From NCBI GenBank assembly GCA_023264755.1, contig JAHFVB010000150.1:1-9521 (forward strand): a stretch of DNA of 9,521 bases, given 5' to 3'. The first letter of the stretch is position 1. Every line of letters starts with the position of its first letter. This DNA comes from Mycobacterium sp. Its GTDB lineage: Bacteria > Actinomycetota > Actinomycetes > Mycobacteriales > Mycobacteriaceae. The notes below the pieces were generated by a model. The model had not been told where the DNA came from and ran no database searches. It was given only the letters and a program-made list of their open reading frames with translations. Shown here piece after piece: positions 1-8,241 of the stretch. A program made the translations under genes and the position numbers.

Positions 1-2
1 AG

Positions 3-863
3 CTCAACTTCCTGTCACTGGCCTTGGCCTTGGTGCTCGGCACCGCGGGACTGCCGCACGTGCTGATGCGCTTCTACACGGTGCCGACCGCCAAGGAGGC
101 CCGCCGCTCGGTGGTGTGGGCCATCGCGCTCATCGGCGCCTTCTACCTGTTCACGCTGGTGCTGGGCTACGGGGCGGCCGCACTCGTCGGCCCCGACACC
201 ATCCTCAAGGCACCGGGCGGGGTGAATTCCGCGGCCCCGCTCTTGGCGTTCCAACTCGGCGGGGTCTTCCTGCTGGCCGTCATCTCCGCGGTGGCCTTCG
301 CGACGATCCTGGCCGTAGTTGCGGGGCTCACCATCACGGCGTCGGCCTCCTTCGCGCACGACGTGTACGCCAGCGTCATCAAGAAGCACCAGGTGACCGA
401 GGACGAACAGGTGCGGGTCTCGCGCATCACCGCGGTGGTGCTCGGCGTGGTCGCCATCGGGTTGGGCATTCTGGCCAACGGACAGAACGTCGCGTTCCTG
501 GTGGCGCTGGCCTTCGCCATCGCGGCCGCGGCCAATCTGCCGACCATCCTGTATTCGCTGTACTGGCGTCGCTTCAACACCCGCGGGGCGCTGTGGAGTA
601 TGTACGGCGGGCTGATCTCGACGTTGGTGCTAATCGTCTTCTCCCCCGCGGTATCCGGGGCCAAGACGTCGATGGTCCCGGGTGCCGACTTCGCCTGGTT
701 TCCGTTGGCCAATCCGGGCATCGTGTCGATTCCGCTGGCCTTCGTCCTCGGCGTCGTGGGGACCCTGACGTCACCGTCGGATCGGGGCGACCCCGGACTC
801 AACGCCGAGATGGAGGTGCGCTCGCTGACCGGGGTCGGCGCCGAGAAGGCCGTCGACCACTGA
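3..863 (+). CDS. actP: Cation/acetate symporter (ActP-like, SSF family), C-terminal half
   Basis: Sodium:solute symporter of the ActP branch, an inner-membrane carrier that takes up acetate and similar short monocarboxylates with a cation. The window holds the last 286 residues, about half of a usual 500-550 aa protein; the frame is open to the left edge, so the start lies outside. Visible are the ActP-type stretch [16 protein letters not shown] (fragment residues 13-28) followed by a charged KEARRS segment, then long hydrophobic spans around residues 38-58, 80-112, 140-155, 157-185, 197-212 and 239-252. The segment ending in [11 protein letters not shown] and the segment [19 protein letters not shown] also match ActP-type symporters as I know them. 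The protein ends in a short charged cytoplasmic tail. The next gene converges on it with only 14 bp between stops. Acetate is the family's usual substrate; specificity here is inferred. Confidence 0.88.
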   Translation, partial: LNFLSLALALVLGTAGLPHVLMRFYTVPTAKEARRSVVWAIALIGAFYLFTLVLGYGAAALVGPDTILKAPGGVNSAAPLLAFQLGGVFLLAVISAVAFATILAVVAGLTITASASFAHDVYASVIKKHQVTEDEQVRVSRITAVVLGVVAIGLGILANGQNVAFLVALAFAIAAAANLPTILYSLYWRRFNTRGALWSMYGGLISTLVLIVFSPAVSGAKTSMVPGADFAWFPLANPGIVSIPLAFVLGVVGTLTSPSDRGDPGLNAEMEVRSLTGVGAEKAVDH

Positions 864-877
864 CCGCCAAGCCGTGC

Positions 878-2086
878 TCACCCGGTGTGCACGTCCGGAG
901 TGCGCACGTGCTCGGGTCGGAAACCCCGTCCGACGACGATTGGCGGAAGGATCTGCATCGGGCCGCGCCCGACGAAACTCGGAATCTTGATCGGCGACAG
1001 GTCACCGGCCAGGTTGGGCTCGACCACCCTGTCCTGGACGAAGACCTGGCCAGCCTGGATGATCCTGGCCGGCAGTTCTCGCCGCCGCTGCACCTTGGCC
1101 AGCACGGCGTCGGACAGTCGACCTTCGCGCAGCGGGGCACAGACGATGTTGGCCGCGGCCACCGCGTCGGCGACGGCAAGGTTGATGCCGACCCCGCCGA
1201 CGGGTGACATGGCGTGCGCGGCATCGCCGATGCACAGCAGACACGTTCGCCACCACCGCTTGAGCCGGTCCACCCGCACGTCGAGCTGGCTGGTGTCATC
1301 CCAGGAACGCAGGTCGTCGACGTGTGGGCGCAGCTGCGGCCGCACCGCGACCAGGCGCTCCTTGAACTCCTCGAGCGAACCTGCTCGGGGGTCGAAACCC
1401 TTTGGCATCAAATAGGCGATCTGCCAGTAGTCACCCCGATAGATCATCACCATCATCAGGCCCCTGCGGATCACCGCGAACAGGTCCTGGGGATCACCGG
1501 GACGCCATTGCAGGCGGAACCACAGCACGTCCATCGCGGAGTGGGAGCTGGCGAGTTCCAGCCCGGCGGCAGCCCGGACCGCCGACTTTCGCCCGTCGGC
1601 GGCGACGACCAACTCGGCCCGCACCTCCAGTTCCGGGGTTCGGACGCCCACCACGCGACCGTCCTCGATGACGAGGTCCGTCACCTCGGCGTTGCGAATC
1701 AGAGTGAATTCCGGGTAGGCGGAAGCCTTTTCGGCGAGGAAGTCGAGGAAGTCCCACTGGGGCATCAACGCGATGTAGGGCTGTCTGAAGCCGAGCCGGC
1801 GCAGCGCGTGGAAATTGCCGAACATCCGAATCGATCCGTCGGTGTCGAACGCGACGTGGTCGACCTTGGTGTGCGGTAGCCGCAGGAACTCGTCGATGAA
1901 TCCCAGCTCGTCCATGATCCGCAGCGTGGTCGGGTGCACGGTGTCGCCACGGAAGTCGCGCAGGAAGTCGTTGTGCTTCTCCAACACCACCACCTGGATG
2001 CCGGCGCGGGCGAGCAGAAGTGCATGCACCAGGCCCGCGGGGCCTCCGCCCGCCACACATACCTGAGTCTGGAGAACGCGCGTCAC
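878..2086 (-). CDS. FAD-dependent monooxygenase (PHBH fold)
   Basis: A 402-residue flavoprotein of the p-hydroxybenzoate hydroxylase class; such enzymes use NAD(P)H and O2 to hydroxylate or epoxidise a substrate, usually in the cytosol. The three family signatures are present: the dinucleotide-binding GGGPAG (residues 13-18) with the ribose-binding acidic residue E36 at the end of beta 2; the DG motif AADGRKSAVR (162-171), which contacts FAD and NAD(P)H; and the GD motif GDAAHAMSP (286-294) followed by GGVGIN, which closes over FAD. The substrate domain lies between about 175 and 280. The length fits the small members of the class. The GTG start is favoured because the Rossmann strand begins at once and a TAGGGT hexamer ends 6 nt before it, suggesting a leaderless mRNA. 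It is divergent from the MFS gene. The substrate cannot be told from sequence. Confidence 0.88.
   Translation of the reverse strand: MTRVLQTQVCVAGGGPAGLVHALLLARAGIQVVVLEKHNDFLRDFRGDTVHPTTLRIMDELGFIDEFLRLPHTKVDHVAFDTDGSIRMFGNFHALRRLGFRQPYIALMPQWDFLDFLAEKASAYPEFTLIRNAEVTDLVIEDGRVVGVRTPELEVRAELVVAADGRKSAVRAAAGLELASSHSAMDVLWFRLQWRPGDPQDLFAVIRRGLMMVMIYRGDYWQIAYLMPKGFDPRAGSLEEFKERLVAVRPQLRPHVDDLRSWDDTSQLDVRVDRLKRWWRTCLLCIGDAAHAMSPVGGVGINLAVADAVAAANIVCAPLREGRLSDAVLAKVQRRRELPARIIQAGQVFVQDRVVEPNLAGDLSPIKIPSFVGRGPMQILPPIVVGRGFRPEHVRTPDVHTG
885..907. terminator. Possible stem-loop at the symporter/oxidoreductase convergence
   Basis: An 8-base arm (GTGTGCAC, 885-892) can pair with GTGCGCAC (900-907) through seven Watson-Crick pairs and one G-U wobble around a 7-nt loop. 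It begins 21 nt after the symporter stop and lies inside the last codons of the opposing oxidoreductase gene. There is no T-tract, but actinobacterial terminators often lack one. The symmetry may simply reflect coding sequence, so this is a weak candidate. Confidence 0.22.
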
Positions 2087-2092
2087 AGGCAG

Positions 2093-2098
2093 ACCCTA
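2093..2098 (-). promoter_or_regulatory. Candidate -10 element of the FAD monooxygenase gene
   Basis: Read on the minus strand this is TAGGGT, which fits the mycobacterial TANNNT -10 pattern. Exactly 6 nt (CTGCCT) separate it from the GTG start, so transcription would begin at the start codon. No -35 consensus is seen. Confidence 0.42.
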
Positions 2099-2116
2099 CG
2101 CCGCGCGGCACCATGT

Positions 2117-2136
2117 TCGTGGGGTCACGACGACCC
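2117..2136. promoter_or_regulatory. Two overlapping inverted repeats, candidate operator
   Basis: TCGTG-N4-CACGA (2117-2130) overlaps GGGTC-N5-GACCC (2122-2136) in the divergent intergenic region between the monooxygenase and the MFS transporter. If the monooxygenase is transcribed from its GTG, the site covers about -31 to -50, where a regulator could act. No regulator gene is adjacent, so the reader is unknown. The arms are only 5 bp each and chance is possible in GC-rich DNA. Confidence 0.28.
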
Positions 2137-2243
2137 ATTCTCGCCCGCGCCCACGCACCGTGATCCCAGCCCCAATCCCGTCCCAGCGGGAAGGGTTTGG
2201 GGGCGCCGCGGCGTTGACGCGCTACGTGCTGGAAACTCATCGC

Positions 2244-3464
2244 GTGACGTCCGCAAGCGTGTCCCCGGGCCGGCGGCGGTTCGGGTCGGCGCTGTTGGCC
2301 TATGCGTTCGCCGCGATCATGGTGGGCACGACGATGCCGACGCCGATGTATGCGCTGTACGCCGACCGCATGCACTTCGCGGTGCTCACCACGACGGTCA
2401 TCTTCGCGAGCTATGCGGGCGGAGTGCTCGTCGCACTGTTGGCCTTCGGCAGCTGGTCCGACGCACTGGGTCGGCGGCCGGTGCTCTTGGCCGGGGCGGT
2501 GTTCGCCGTGGCCAGTGCGGTCGTCTTCCTGTTCGCCGACGACGTCCCGCTGCTGCTGGTCGCTCGCTTGCTGTCCGGATTGTCGGCGGGCATCTTCACC
2601 GGCACGGCGACGGCGGCGGTCGTCGAAGCCGCCCCGCCGGCGCAACGCGATCGGGCCGCGGCCTTGGCCACCATCGCCAACATCGGCGGCCTCGGCCTCG
2701 GACCACTGCTGGCCGGGGTCTTGGTGCAGTACGCACCGGACCCCCTACAGCTGGCGTTCCTGCTGCACATCGTCCTGGTGGTGCTGGCCGTCGTCGCGGT
2801 GCTGATTGCTCCGGAAACGTCGGCGCGCGCAGGACGGATTCGGTTGCAGCGGCTGTCGGTACCCGCCGAGGTGCGGCCCGTCTTCGTGACGGCGGCCACC
2901 GCGGCCTTCGCCGGCTTCGCCGTCACGGGGCTCTTCGCCTCGGTGGCACCGTCATTCGTGTCCGGGGTCATCGGCAGTTCCAACCACGCGTTGGCGGGAG
3001 CGACGGCGAGTTCGCTGTTCGTGGCTTCGGCCGTGTCGCAGCTGTGGGCGCGCCGCATCGCGCCGGCCCGCGCGGTGGCGGTGGGCTGCGCCATCCTCGC
3101 GGTCGGGATGGCGATGATCGCTGCGGCACTGTACCTTTCCTCGCTGCCCGGGCTGATCCTCGCCGCCGTCGTCGCGGGTGTCGGGCAGGGCATCAGCTTC
3201 AGCCGCGGGCTGGCCGCCGTCGCCGAGCTCACCCCGGCCGACCGCAGAGCCGAGGTGAGCTCGACGTACTTCGTGGTGGCCTACGTGGCGATCTCGCTGC
3301 CCGTCGTCGGCGTGGGGTTCGCGGCACAGCATTGGGGATTGCGCACCGCGGGCACCAGTTTCGCGGTGGCGATTGCGGTGCTGGCGTTGGTCTGCCTGGC
3401 GGCGATCTTGGTGCAGGAGGCCGCGGCCCGACGCCGAAGTTTGAGTGCTTCTGCCGAGGTTTGA
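2244..3464 (+). CDS. MFS transporter (12-TM type)
   Basis: A major facilitator superfamily permease of 406 residues, a proton-driven inner-membrane carrier. The loop after TM2 carries the motif-A pattern GSWSDALGRRP (residues 69-79), the gating signature of the superfamily, and hydrophobic spans follow at the spacing of a 12-helix carrier with a central loop near the ETSARAGR segment. The TM1 sequence MVGTTMPTPMY resembles drug-efflux-type members. I chose the GTG at 2244: it leaves a 12-residue N-tail before TM1 and has GGAAA 8 nt upstream. An in-frame GTG at 2160 would add 28 residues with no ribosome-binding site. It is divergent from the monooxygenase. The last residues ASAEV come from a 20-bp tandem duplication that moved the stop codon. 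Substrate unknown; efflux of a small molecule is only a guess. Confidence 0.86.
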   Translation: MTSASVSPGRRRFGSALLAYAFAAIMVGTTMPTPMYALYADRMHFAVLTTTVIFASYAGGVLVALLAFGSWSDALGRRPVLLAGAVFAVASAVVFLFADDVPLLLVARLLSGLSAGIFTGTATAAVVEAAPPAQRDRAAALATIANIGGLGLGPLLAGVLVQYAPDPLQLAFLLHIVLVVLAVVAVLIAPETSARAGRIRLQRLSVPAEVRPVFVTAATAAFAGFAVTGLFASVAPSFVSGVIGSSNHALAGATASSLFVASAVSQLWARRIAPARAVAVGCAILAVGMAMIAAALYLSSLPGLILAAVVAGVGQGISFSRGLAAVAELTPADRRAEVSSTYFVVAYVAISLPVVGVGFAAQHWGLRTAGTSFAVAIAVLALVCLAAILVQEAAARRRSLSASAEV

Positions 3465-3472
3465 GTGCTTCT
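3433..3472 (+). repeat. 20-bp tandem duplication across the MFS stop codon
   Basis: Positions 3433-3452 and 3453-3472 are two adjacent 20-bp copies that differ at a single base (A at 3438, G at 3458). The shared core is GTTTGAGTGCTTCT. Because 20 is not a multiple of three, the second copy is read in another frame and supplies the present TGA stop at 3462-3464. With one copy removed the frame would read on to TAG at 3476-3478, ending in LSAST instead of LSASAEV. Confidence 0.9.
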
Positions 3473-3500
3473 ACCTAGTCGCGCCGGGGTCGTTCGGACC

Positions 3501-3506
3501 TAGGTT
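3501..3506 (+). promoter_or_regulatory. Candidate -10 element of the acyltransferase gene
   Basis: TAGGTT fits TANNNT and ends 6 nt before the ATG at 3513, so the mRNA would be leaderless. It lies 37 bp after the MFS stop on the same strand, so read-through from MFS is also possible. No Shine-Dalgarno sequence is visible before this ATG, which favours the leaderless reading. Confidence 0.42.
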
Positions 3507-3531
3507 CGAGACATGACGGTTCGAGACACGA
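3503..3531 (+). repeat. 15-bp-period direct repeat spanning the acyltransferase start codon
   Basis: GGTTCGAGACATGA (3503-3516) recurs as GGTTCGAGACACGA (3518-3531), 13 of 14 positions identical, with one base between. Copy 1 contains the end of the -10 hexamer and the ATG; copy 2 encodes residues 2-7 and carries ACG where copy 1 has ATG. Confidence 0.85.
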
Positions 3532-4922
3532 GGCATGCCCCGATTTTCCGCGGCGCCTTCCCCACTGCCGCCGAGGTCGAGGCGAGCACCCCACCCGAGC
3601 GCGACCGCGCGCTCGACGTCATCCGGATCGCGGCGTTGGTCGGCGTCGTCGCCGGTCACACGATCATGGCGACCAGCGTGATCGACCACGGGGTGTTCCG
3701 CTGGGGCAACCTGCTCACCACCTCGGTGGTGTTCCAGGCGCTGACCTGGGTGTTCCAGATCATGCCGCTGTTCTTCTTCGCGGGGGTGGCGGCGTCGGTC
3801 GATTCGTATCGCGCCGGCGGGCAGGAGCGAAGCGACCGGGGAATCAGTCCCTCACCGAGTTGGGGCGGTTGGCTGCTCAAGCGCTGCACGCGGCTCTACC
3901 GCCCGGTGTTCTACTACCTGGCGTTCTGGGGCGTGGCGTTGCTGGGGCTGCAACACGTGCTCCCCCAGCACGTCTACGAACCGATCGCCGGCATCAGCAT
4001 CCAGTTGTTGTGGTTTCTCGGGGCGTACGTCTTGGTGCTCGCCTCGGTGCCGGTGCTGACCCGCATCACGTCGCTTCCCCGGCTGGTGGCCGCCGTCGGG
4101 ACGACGTACGCCGTCGTCGGGATCGTGGACTACCTGCGCGTCGCCGACCCGGGCTGGACGGCGCTGGCTTACGTCAACTTCGTCGCCTGGCTGATCCCCG
4201 GGATGTTCGGGGTGGCGTACCGACGCGGATTGCTGAGCCCGCGGGCTGGGCTGGGGCTGGGCCTGGCGATGCTGGGCGTCAACGTCGCGTGGTACCTGGT
4301 CGGGCCGTACCAGCTGAGCTTGGTGGGCATCGACGCCGCGGGGCTGCGGAACATGACGCCCCCGTCCCTGCTCCTGGCGGGCCACGCAATCATGTTGTGC
4401 GCGTTCGCCATTGCGGCTGCGTCTGCCATCCGCCGCTGGGCGGGCCGCCCGCAGGTCTGGCGCCTGGCGGTCATCGGAAACACCGGCGCCATGACGCTGT
4501 ACCTGTGGCACATGCCGCTCCTGCTGGGCCTGCACCTCGGCTTCGACTATCTGGGTCTGCCACGCTTCCCGGGGCACCCACACCTCGTCGTACTCGCCGT
4601 CGTCCAGCTGATCCTGATGGCCGTGCTGATGTCGGTCACCTTCGTGGCGCTTCGCCCGCTCGAGAACGATCCGCTACCGCTGTGGGATGGCGGTCGAGTG
4701 GCCGGCCCCGGGTTGCGCAGCGCTACCGTCGGCGTGCTGCTCTGCCTCGCCGGTGCCGCCACGCTCGCCTCGTGCGCGTGGGGGCTCAAGGACGAGGGGC
4801 TGTGGTGCGTGGCGATCATCGTGGTCAGCCTCGCCGGGGCGCGCCTGCTGGCCAGCCGGAAACTCGAGCCGGCGGATCGCCGTTTGAGGGTCCCGGCTGC
4901 CGCAGGCAGAGCCGACCGTTAG
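3513..4922 (+). CDS. Acyltransferase-3 family membrane protein (OafA/YrhL-like)
   Basis: A 469-residue integral membrane acyltransferase of the type that moves acetyl or other acyl groups onto sugars, glycolipids or polysaccharides at the inner membrane. After a 30-residue soluble tail comes the family signature RALDVIRIAALVGVVAGH with the paired R38 and H49 (R-x10-H). QIMPLFFFAGVAASV (82-96) matches the P-L-F-F-x-x-S/A-G motif, KRCTRLYRP (123-131) the basic R-x-x-R-L-x-R-P motif, LLWFLGAY (165-172) the LWFL motif, and TLYLWHMP (328-335) the C-terminal membrane motif. About ten to eleven hydrophobic spans are visible. A hydrophilic loop at 102-118 is unusual, see findings. No SGNH extracellular domain is fused. 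Its stop overlaps the stop of the opposing DUF5302 gene. Acceptor and donor are unknown; a cell-envelope glycolipid is plausible in a mycobacterium. Confidence 0.87.
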   Translation: MTVRDTRHAPIFRGAFPTAAEVEASTPPERDRALDVIRIAALVGVVAGHTIMATSVIDHGVFRWGNLLTTSVVFQALTWVFQIMPLFFFAGVAASVDSYRAGGQERSDRGISPSPSWGGWLLKRCTRLYRPVFYYLAFWGVALLGLQHVLPQHVYEPIAGISIQLLWFLGAYVLVLASVPVLTRITSLPRLVAAVGTTYAVVGIVDYLRVADPGWTALAYVNFVAWLIPGMFGVAYRRGLLSPRAGLGLGLAMLGVNVAWYLVGPYQLSLVGIDAAGLRNMTPPSLLLAGHAIMLCAFAIAAASAIRRWAGRPQVWRLAVIGNTGAMTLYLWHMPLLLGLHLGFDYLGLPRFPGHPHLVVLAVVQLILMAVLMSVTFVALRPLENDPLPLWDGGRVAGPGLRSATVGVLLCLAGAATLASCAWGLKDEGLWCVAIIVVSLAGARLLASRKLEPADRRLRVPAAAGRADR

Positions 4923-5089
4923 CCGCTCTTGCGGCGGAACTCGCGGTGGCTCTCCGCCGGACCGGTCGCCCGCGGGCCGTGCTTGCGCCCGCCATCCTTG
5001 TGCTCGGTGCCGCCGCCAGCGGTGGCCTTCTTGCGTTCCAGCGCTTCGCGGAACTTGCGCTTGGTCTCGTCTTCGGGTTCATCGGCCAT
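4919..5089 (-). CDS. DUF5302 family small protein
   Basis: A 56-residue, strongly charged, soluble protein. It starts MADEPEDETKRKFREALERK, an acidic-then-basic stretch likely to form one helix (residues 6-21), continues with a glycine-rich part containing GGGTEHKDGG (25-34), and ends in FRRKSG. This layout, with the conserved EHKDGG and RRKSG elements, matches the actinobacterial DUF5302 family, whose function is unknown. It has no cysteine, no hydrophobic core and no signal peptide, so it is probably disordered or binds a partner. The ATG is preceded by TACCGT and 7 nt, consistent with a leaderless mRNA of its own; it lies 38 bp downstream of the split-barrel oxidoreductase on the same strand. 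Its TAA at 4919-4921 overlaps the acyltransferase TAG at 4920-4922. Confidence 0.85.
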   Translation of the reverse strand: MADEPEDETKRKFREALERKKATAGGGTEHKDGGRKHGPRATGPAESHREFRRKSG

Positions 5090-5096
5090 GGTGCAC

Positions 5097-5102
5097 ACGG
5101 TA
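5097..5102 (-). promoter_or_regulatory. Candidate -10 element of the DUF5302 gene
   Basis: On the minus strand this reads TACCGT (TANNNT), 7 nt before the ATG at 5089. It lies between the oxidoreductase stop and the DUF5302 start, so the small gene may have its own leaderless promoter as well as read-through. Confidence 0.4.
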
Positions 5103-5127
5103 GCGCGCGGCTCCGGCTTGAGTCGCC

Positions 5128-7073
<1,946 letters not shown>

Positions 7074-7085
7074 CCCCTCGCGTTG

Positions 7086-7138
7086 GTCGAATGCGTTCAG
7101 TCGAACGCGTTAGCCGAACGCGTTAGTCGAACGCCGCG
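7086..7138. repeat. 13-bp tandem repeats at the omt/gntR convergence
   Basis: Four adjacent units begin at 7086, 7100, 7113 and 7126: GTCGAATGCGTTCA, GTCGAACGCGTTA, GCCGAACGCGTTA, and a last diverged unit GTCGAACGCCGCG. Units 2 and 3 differ at one base. The array begins 12 bp after the methyltransferase stop; the GntR stop codon (TTA on the plus strand, 7123-7125) is the end of unit 3, and unit 4 encodes the last GntR residues. Confidence 0.88.
7104..7124. terminator. Possible bidirectional stem-loop formed by the repeats
   Basis: Units 2 and 3 each contain the self-complementary octamer AACGCGTT (7104-7111 and 7117-7124). The two copies can pair with each other to give an 8-bp stem with the 5-nt loop AGCCG on either strand. 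Placed between convergent genes this could end both transcripts. No T-tract follows. Confidence 0.35.
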
Positions 7139-7488
7139 TCGAGGTACCTCAGCGCATCGTCCTTGGCCACCCCGAGCGCTCGCGCGGCGGTTACGTAGGC
7201 ATGCGCGGCGGAGGCCATCGCGGCGTCGGAGGGATCCGCGCGCGCGACGAAAGTGCCGAAGCGACCGCGGGTTTCGACGACCCCCGCGCCTTCGAGTTCT
7301 CGGTAGGCCCGCGCGACCGTGTTCACCGCCATGGTGAGTTCGGCGGCCAGCTCTCGCACGGTCGGCAAACGGGTGCCGGGCGGCAGCCGGCCGGCTCGAA
7401 TGCCCTCGATGATTTGGGTGCGCAACTGGTCGAATAGCGGCTTGGCCGCCTCCGGCTCGATGCGGACCCAGTCCCCCAGCTTGTCCAC
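7123..7488 (-). CDS. GntR-family transcriptional regulator, short YtrA-like type (Rv1152-like)
   Basis: A 121-residue DNA-binding repressor-type protein. A GntR winged helix-turn-helix fills residues 15-82: [15 protein letters not shown], then the hallmark [17 protein letters not shown] (35-51), the recognition helix [14 protein letters not shown] (52-65) and the wing [13 protein letters not shown] (69-81). Only about 40 residues follow ([12 protein letters not shown] helix, then LRYLDAAFD), so there is no FCD or UTRA effector domain, as in YtrA-like regulators. The length equals that of M. tuberculosis Rv1152 as I recall it, a regulator reported to affect vancomycin susceptibility. The GTG start at 7488 is preceded 6 nt upstream by GATACT and is probably leaderless. 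It is divergent by 36 bp from the sirtuin, so control of itself and the sirtuin is the obvious hypothesis. Its stop lies in a tandem repeat. Confidence 0.91.
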   Translation of the reverse strand: MDKLGDWVRIEPEAAKPLFDQLRTQIIEGIRAGRLPPGTRLPTVRELAAELTMAVNTVARAYRELEGAGVVETRGRFGTFVARADPSDAAMASAAHAYVTAARALGVAKDDALRYLDAAFD

Positions 7489-7494
7489 CTGCCT

Positions 7495-7500
7495 AGTATC
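7495..7500 (-). promoter_or_regulatory. Candidate -10 element of the gntR gene
   Basis: On the minus strand this reads GATACT, matching the well-conserved A and final T of the -10 box but with G in the first place. It ends 6 nt before the GTG at 7488. It faces the sirtuin -10 element 12 bp away. Confidence 0.38.
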
Positions 7501-7512
7501 ACAAAAACCCGC

Positions 7513-7518
7513 TACTTT
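7513..7518 (+). promoter_or_regulatory. Candidate -10 element of the sirtuin gene
   Basis: TACTTT fits TANNNT and ends 6 nt before the GTG at 7525. AGTA at 7495-7498 and TACT at 7513-7516 form a short inverted repeat with a 14-bp spacer, each arm overlapping a -10 box; a GntR dimer bound here would cover both promoters. Confidence 0.42.
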
Positions 7519-7524
7519 GGGGGT

Positions 7525-8241
7525 GTGCAAGTGACTGTGCTCAGCGGCGCGGGAATGTCCGCCGAGAGCGGAGTCCCGACCTTCCGAGACGTCGAGACGG
7601 GCCTGTGGGCCCACGTCGATCCCTATGAGATCTCCAGCTCGGACGGCTGGCGCCGGCATCCGGAGAAGGTGTTCGCGTGGTACCTGTGGAGGCACCACAT
7701 GATGGAATCGGTGCAACCCAACGACGGCCACCGAGCGGTGGCCGCCTGGCAGGACTACGCCGATGTCCACGTGGTGACCCAAAACGTCGACGACCTTCAC
7801 GAGCGGGCGGGTAGCACCCAGACCTACCACCTGCACGGCAGCCTGTTCCACTTCCGTTGTGACCGTTGCCAATCGACCTACGTCGGCGACCTTCCGGCCA
7901 TGCCCGAACCGGTCGAGGTGGTGGCTCCACCGCAGTGCCTCGCCTGCGGCGGGCTGATCCGCCCCGACGTCGTGTGGTTCGGCGAGCAACTGCCGGCCGA
8001 GGCCTGGGCACGCTCGACGGAGGCGGTGCTCGCGGCCGACGTGGCGATCGTCGTCGGCACGTCGGCCGTCGTCTATCCGGCGGCGAGCTTGCCAGAGCTG
8101 GCCTTGGCCGAGGGAGTTCCCGTCATCGAGGTCAACCCGGAGCGGACACCGCTGTCTGGCAGCGCGACGATCTCGCTGCGGGAAACTGCCGCCACTGCCC
8201 TGCCGGGCCTGCTGCAACGGCTACCGGCGTTGCTGGGCTAA
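7525..8241 (+). CDS. cobB: NAD-dependent protein deacylase, class III sirtuin (CobB/SIRT5-like)
   Basis: A 238-residue cytosolic sirtuin that removes acyl groups from lysines, using NAD+ and giving nicotinamide and O-acyl-ADP-ribose. Residues visible: NAD-binding [15 protein letters not shown] (8-22), Y53 and R56 in WYLWRH (the Y-x-x-R pair that holds negatively charged succinyl or malonyl groups), [12 protein letters not shown] (85-96), catalytic H104 in HLHGSLF, the four zinc cysteines C112, C115, C138, C141, [12 protein letters not shown] (143-154), GTSAVVYPA and VIEVNPE. The length is within one residue of M. tuberculosis Rv1151c (237 aa). The GTG at 7525 is chosen because the Rossmann strand starts directly and a TACTTT box lies 6 nt upstream. 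Known mycobacterial targets include acetyl-CoA synthetase. The stop overlaps that of the opposing methyltransferase (CTAA). Confidence 0.95.
   Translation: MQVTVLSGAGMSAESGVPTFRDVETGLWAHVDPYEISSSDGWRRHPEKVFAWYLWRHHMMESVQPNDGHRAVAAWQDYADVHVVTQNVDDLHERAGSTQTYHLHGSLFHFRCDRCQSTYVGDLPAMPEPVEVVAPPQCLACGGLIRPDVVWFGEQLPAEAWARSTEAVLAADVAIVVGTSAVVYPAASLPELALAEGVPVIEVNPERTPLSGSATISLRETAATALPGLLQRLPALLG

Noticed and set aside
878..2086. Rifampicin monooxygenase or another named hydroxylase
   Set aside because: Only general PHBH-fold motifs can be seen; the protein is shorter than rifampicin monooxygenases and nothing in it fixes a substrate.
2160..2243. Upstream GTG start for the MFS transporter adding 28 residues
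   Set aside because: No ribosome-binding site or leaderless -10 box before it, and the extra residues precede TM1 without any family feature; GTG at 2244 has GGAAA at a good distance.
1494..2645. Minus-strand ORF of 383 codons across the monooxygenase and MFS genes
   Set aside because: Arg/Gln/Gly/His-rich shadow frame; no domain recognisable and it contradicts two well-supported genes.
1934..3478. Long plus-strand ORF (514 codons) overlapping the monooxygenase start and the MFS gene in another frame
   Set aside because: It is rich in Arg/Gly/Ala with no hydrophobic core or family motif, the composition of an out-of-frame reading of GC-rich coding DNA; the MFS frame has clear motifs.
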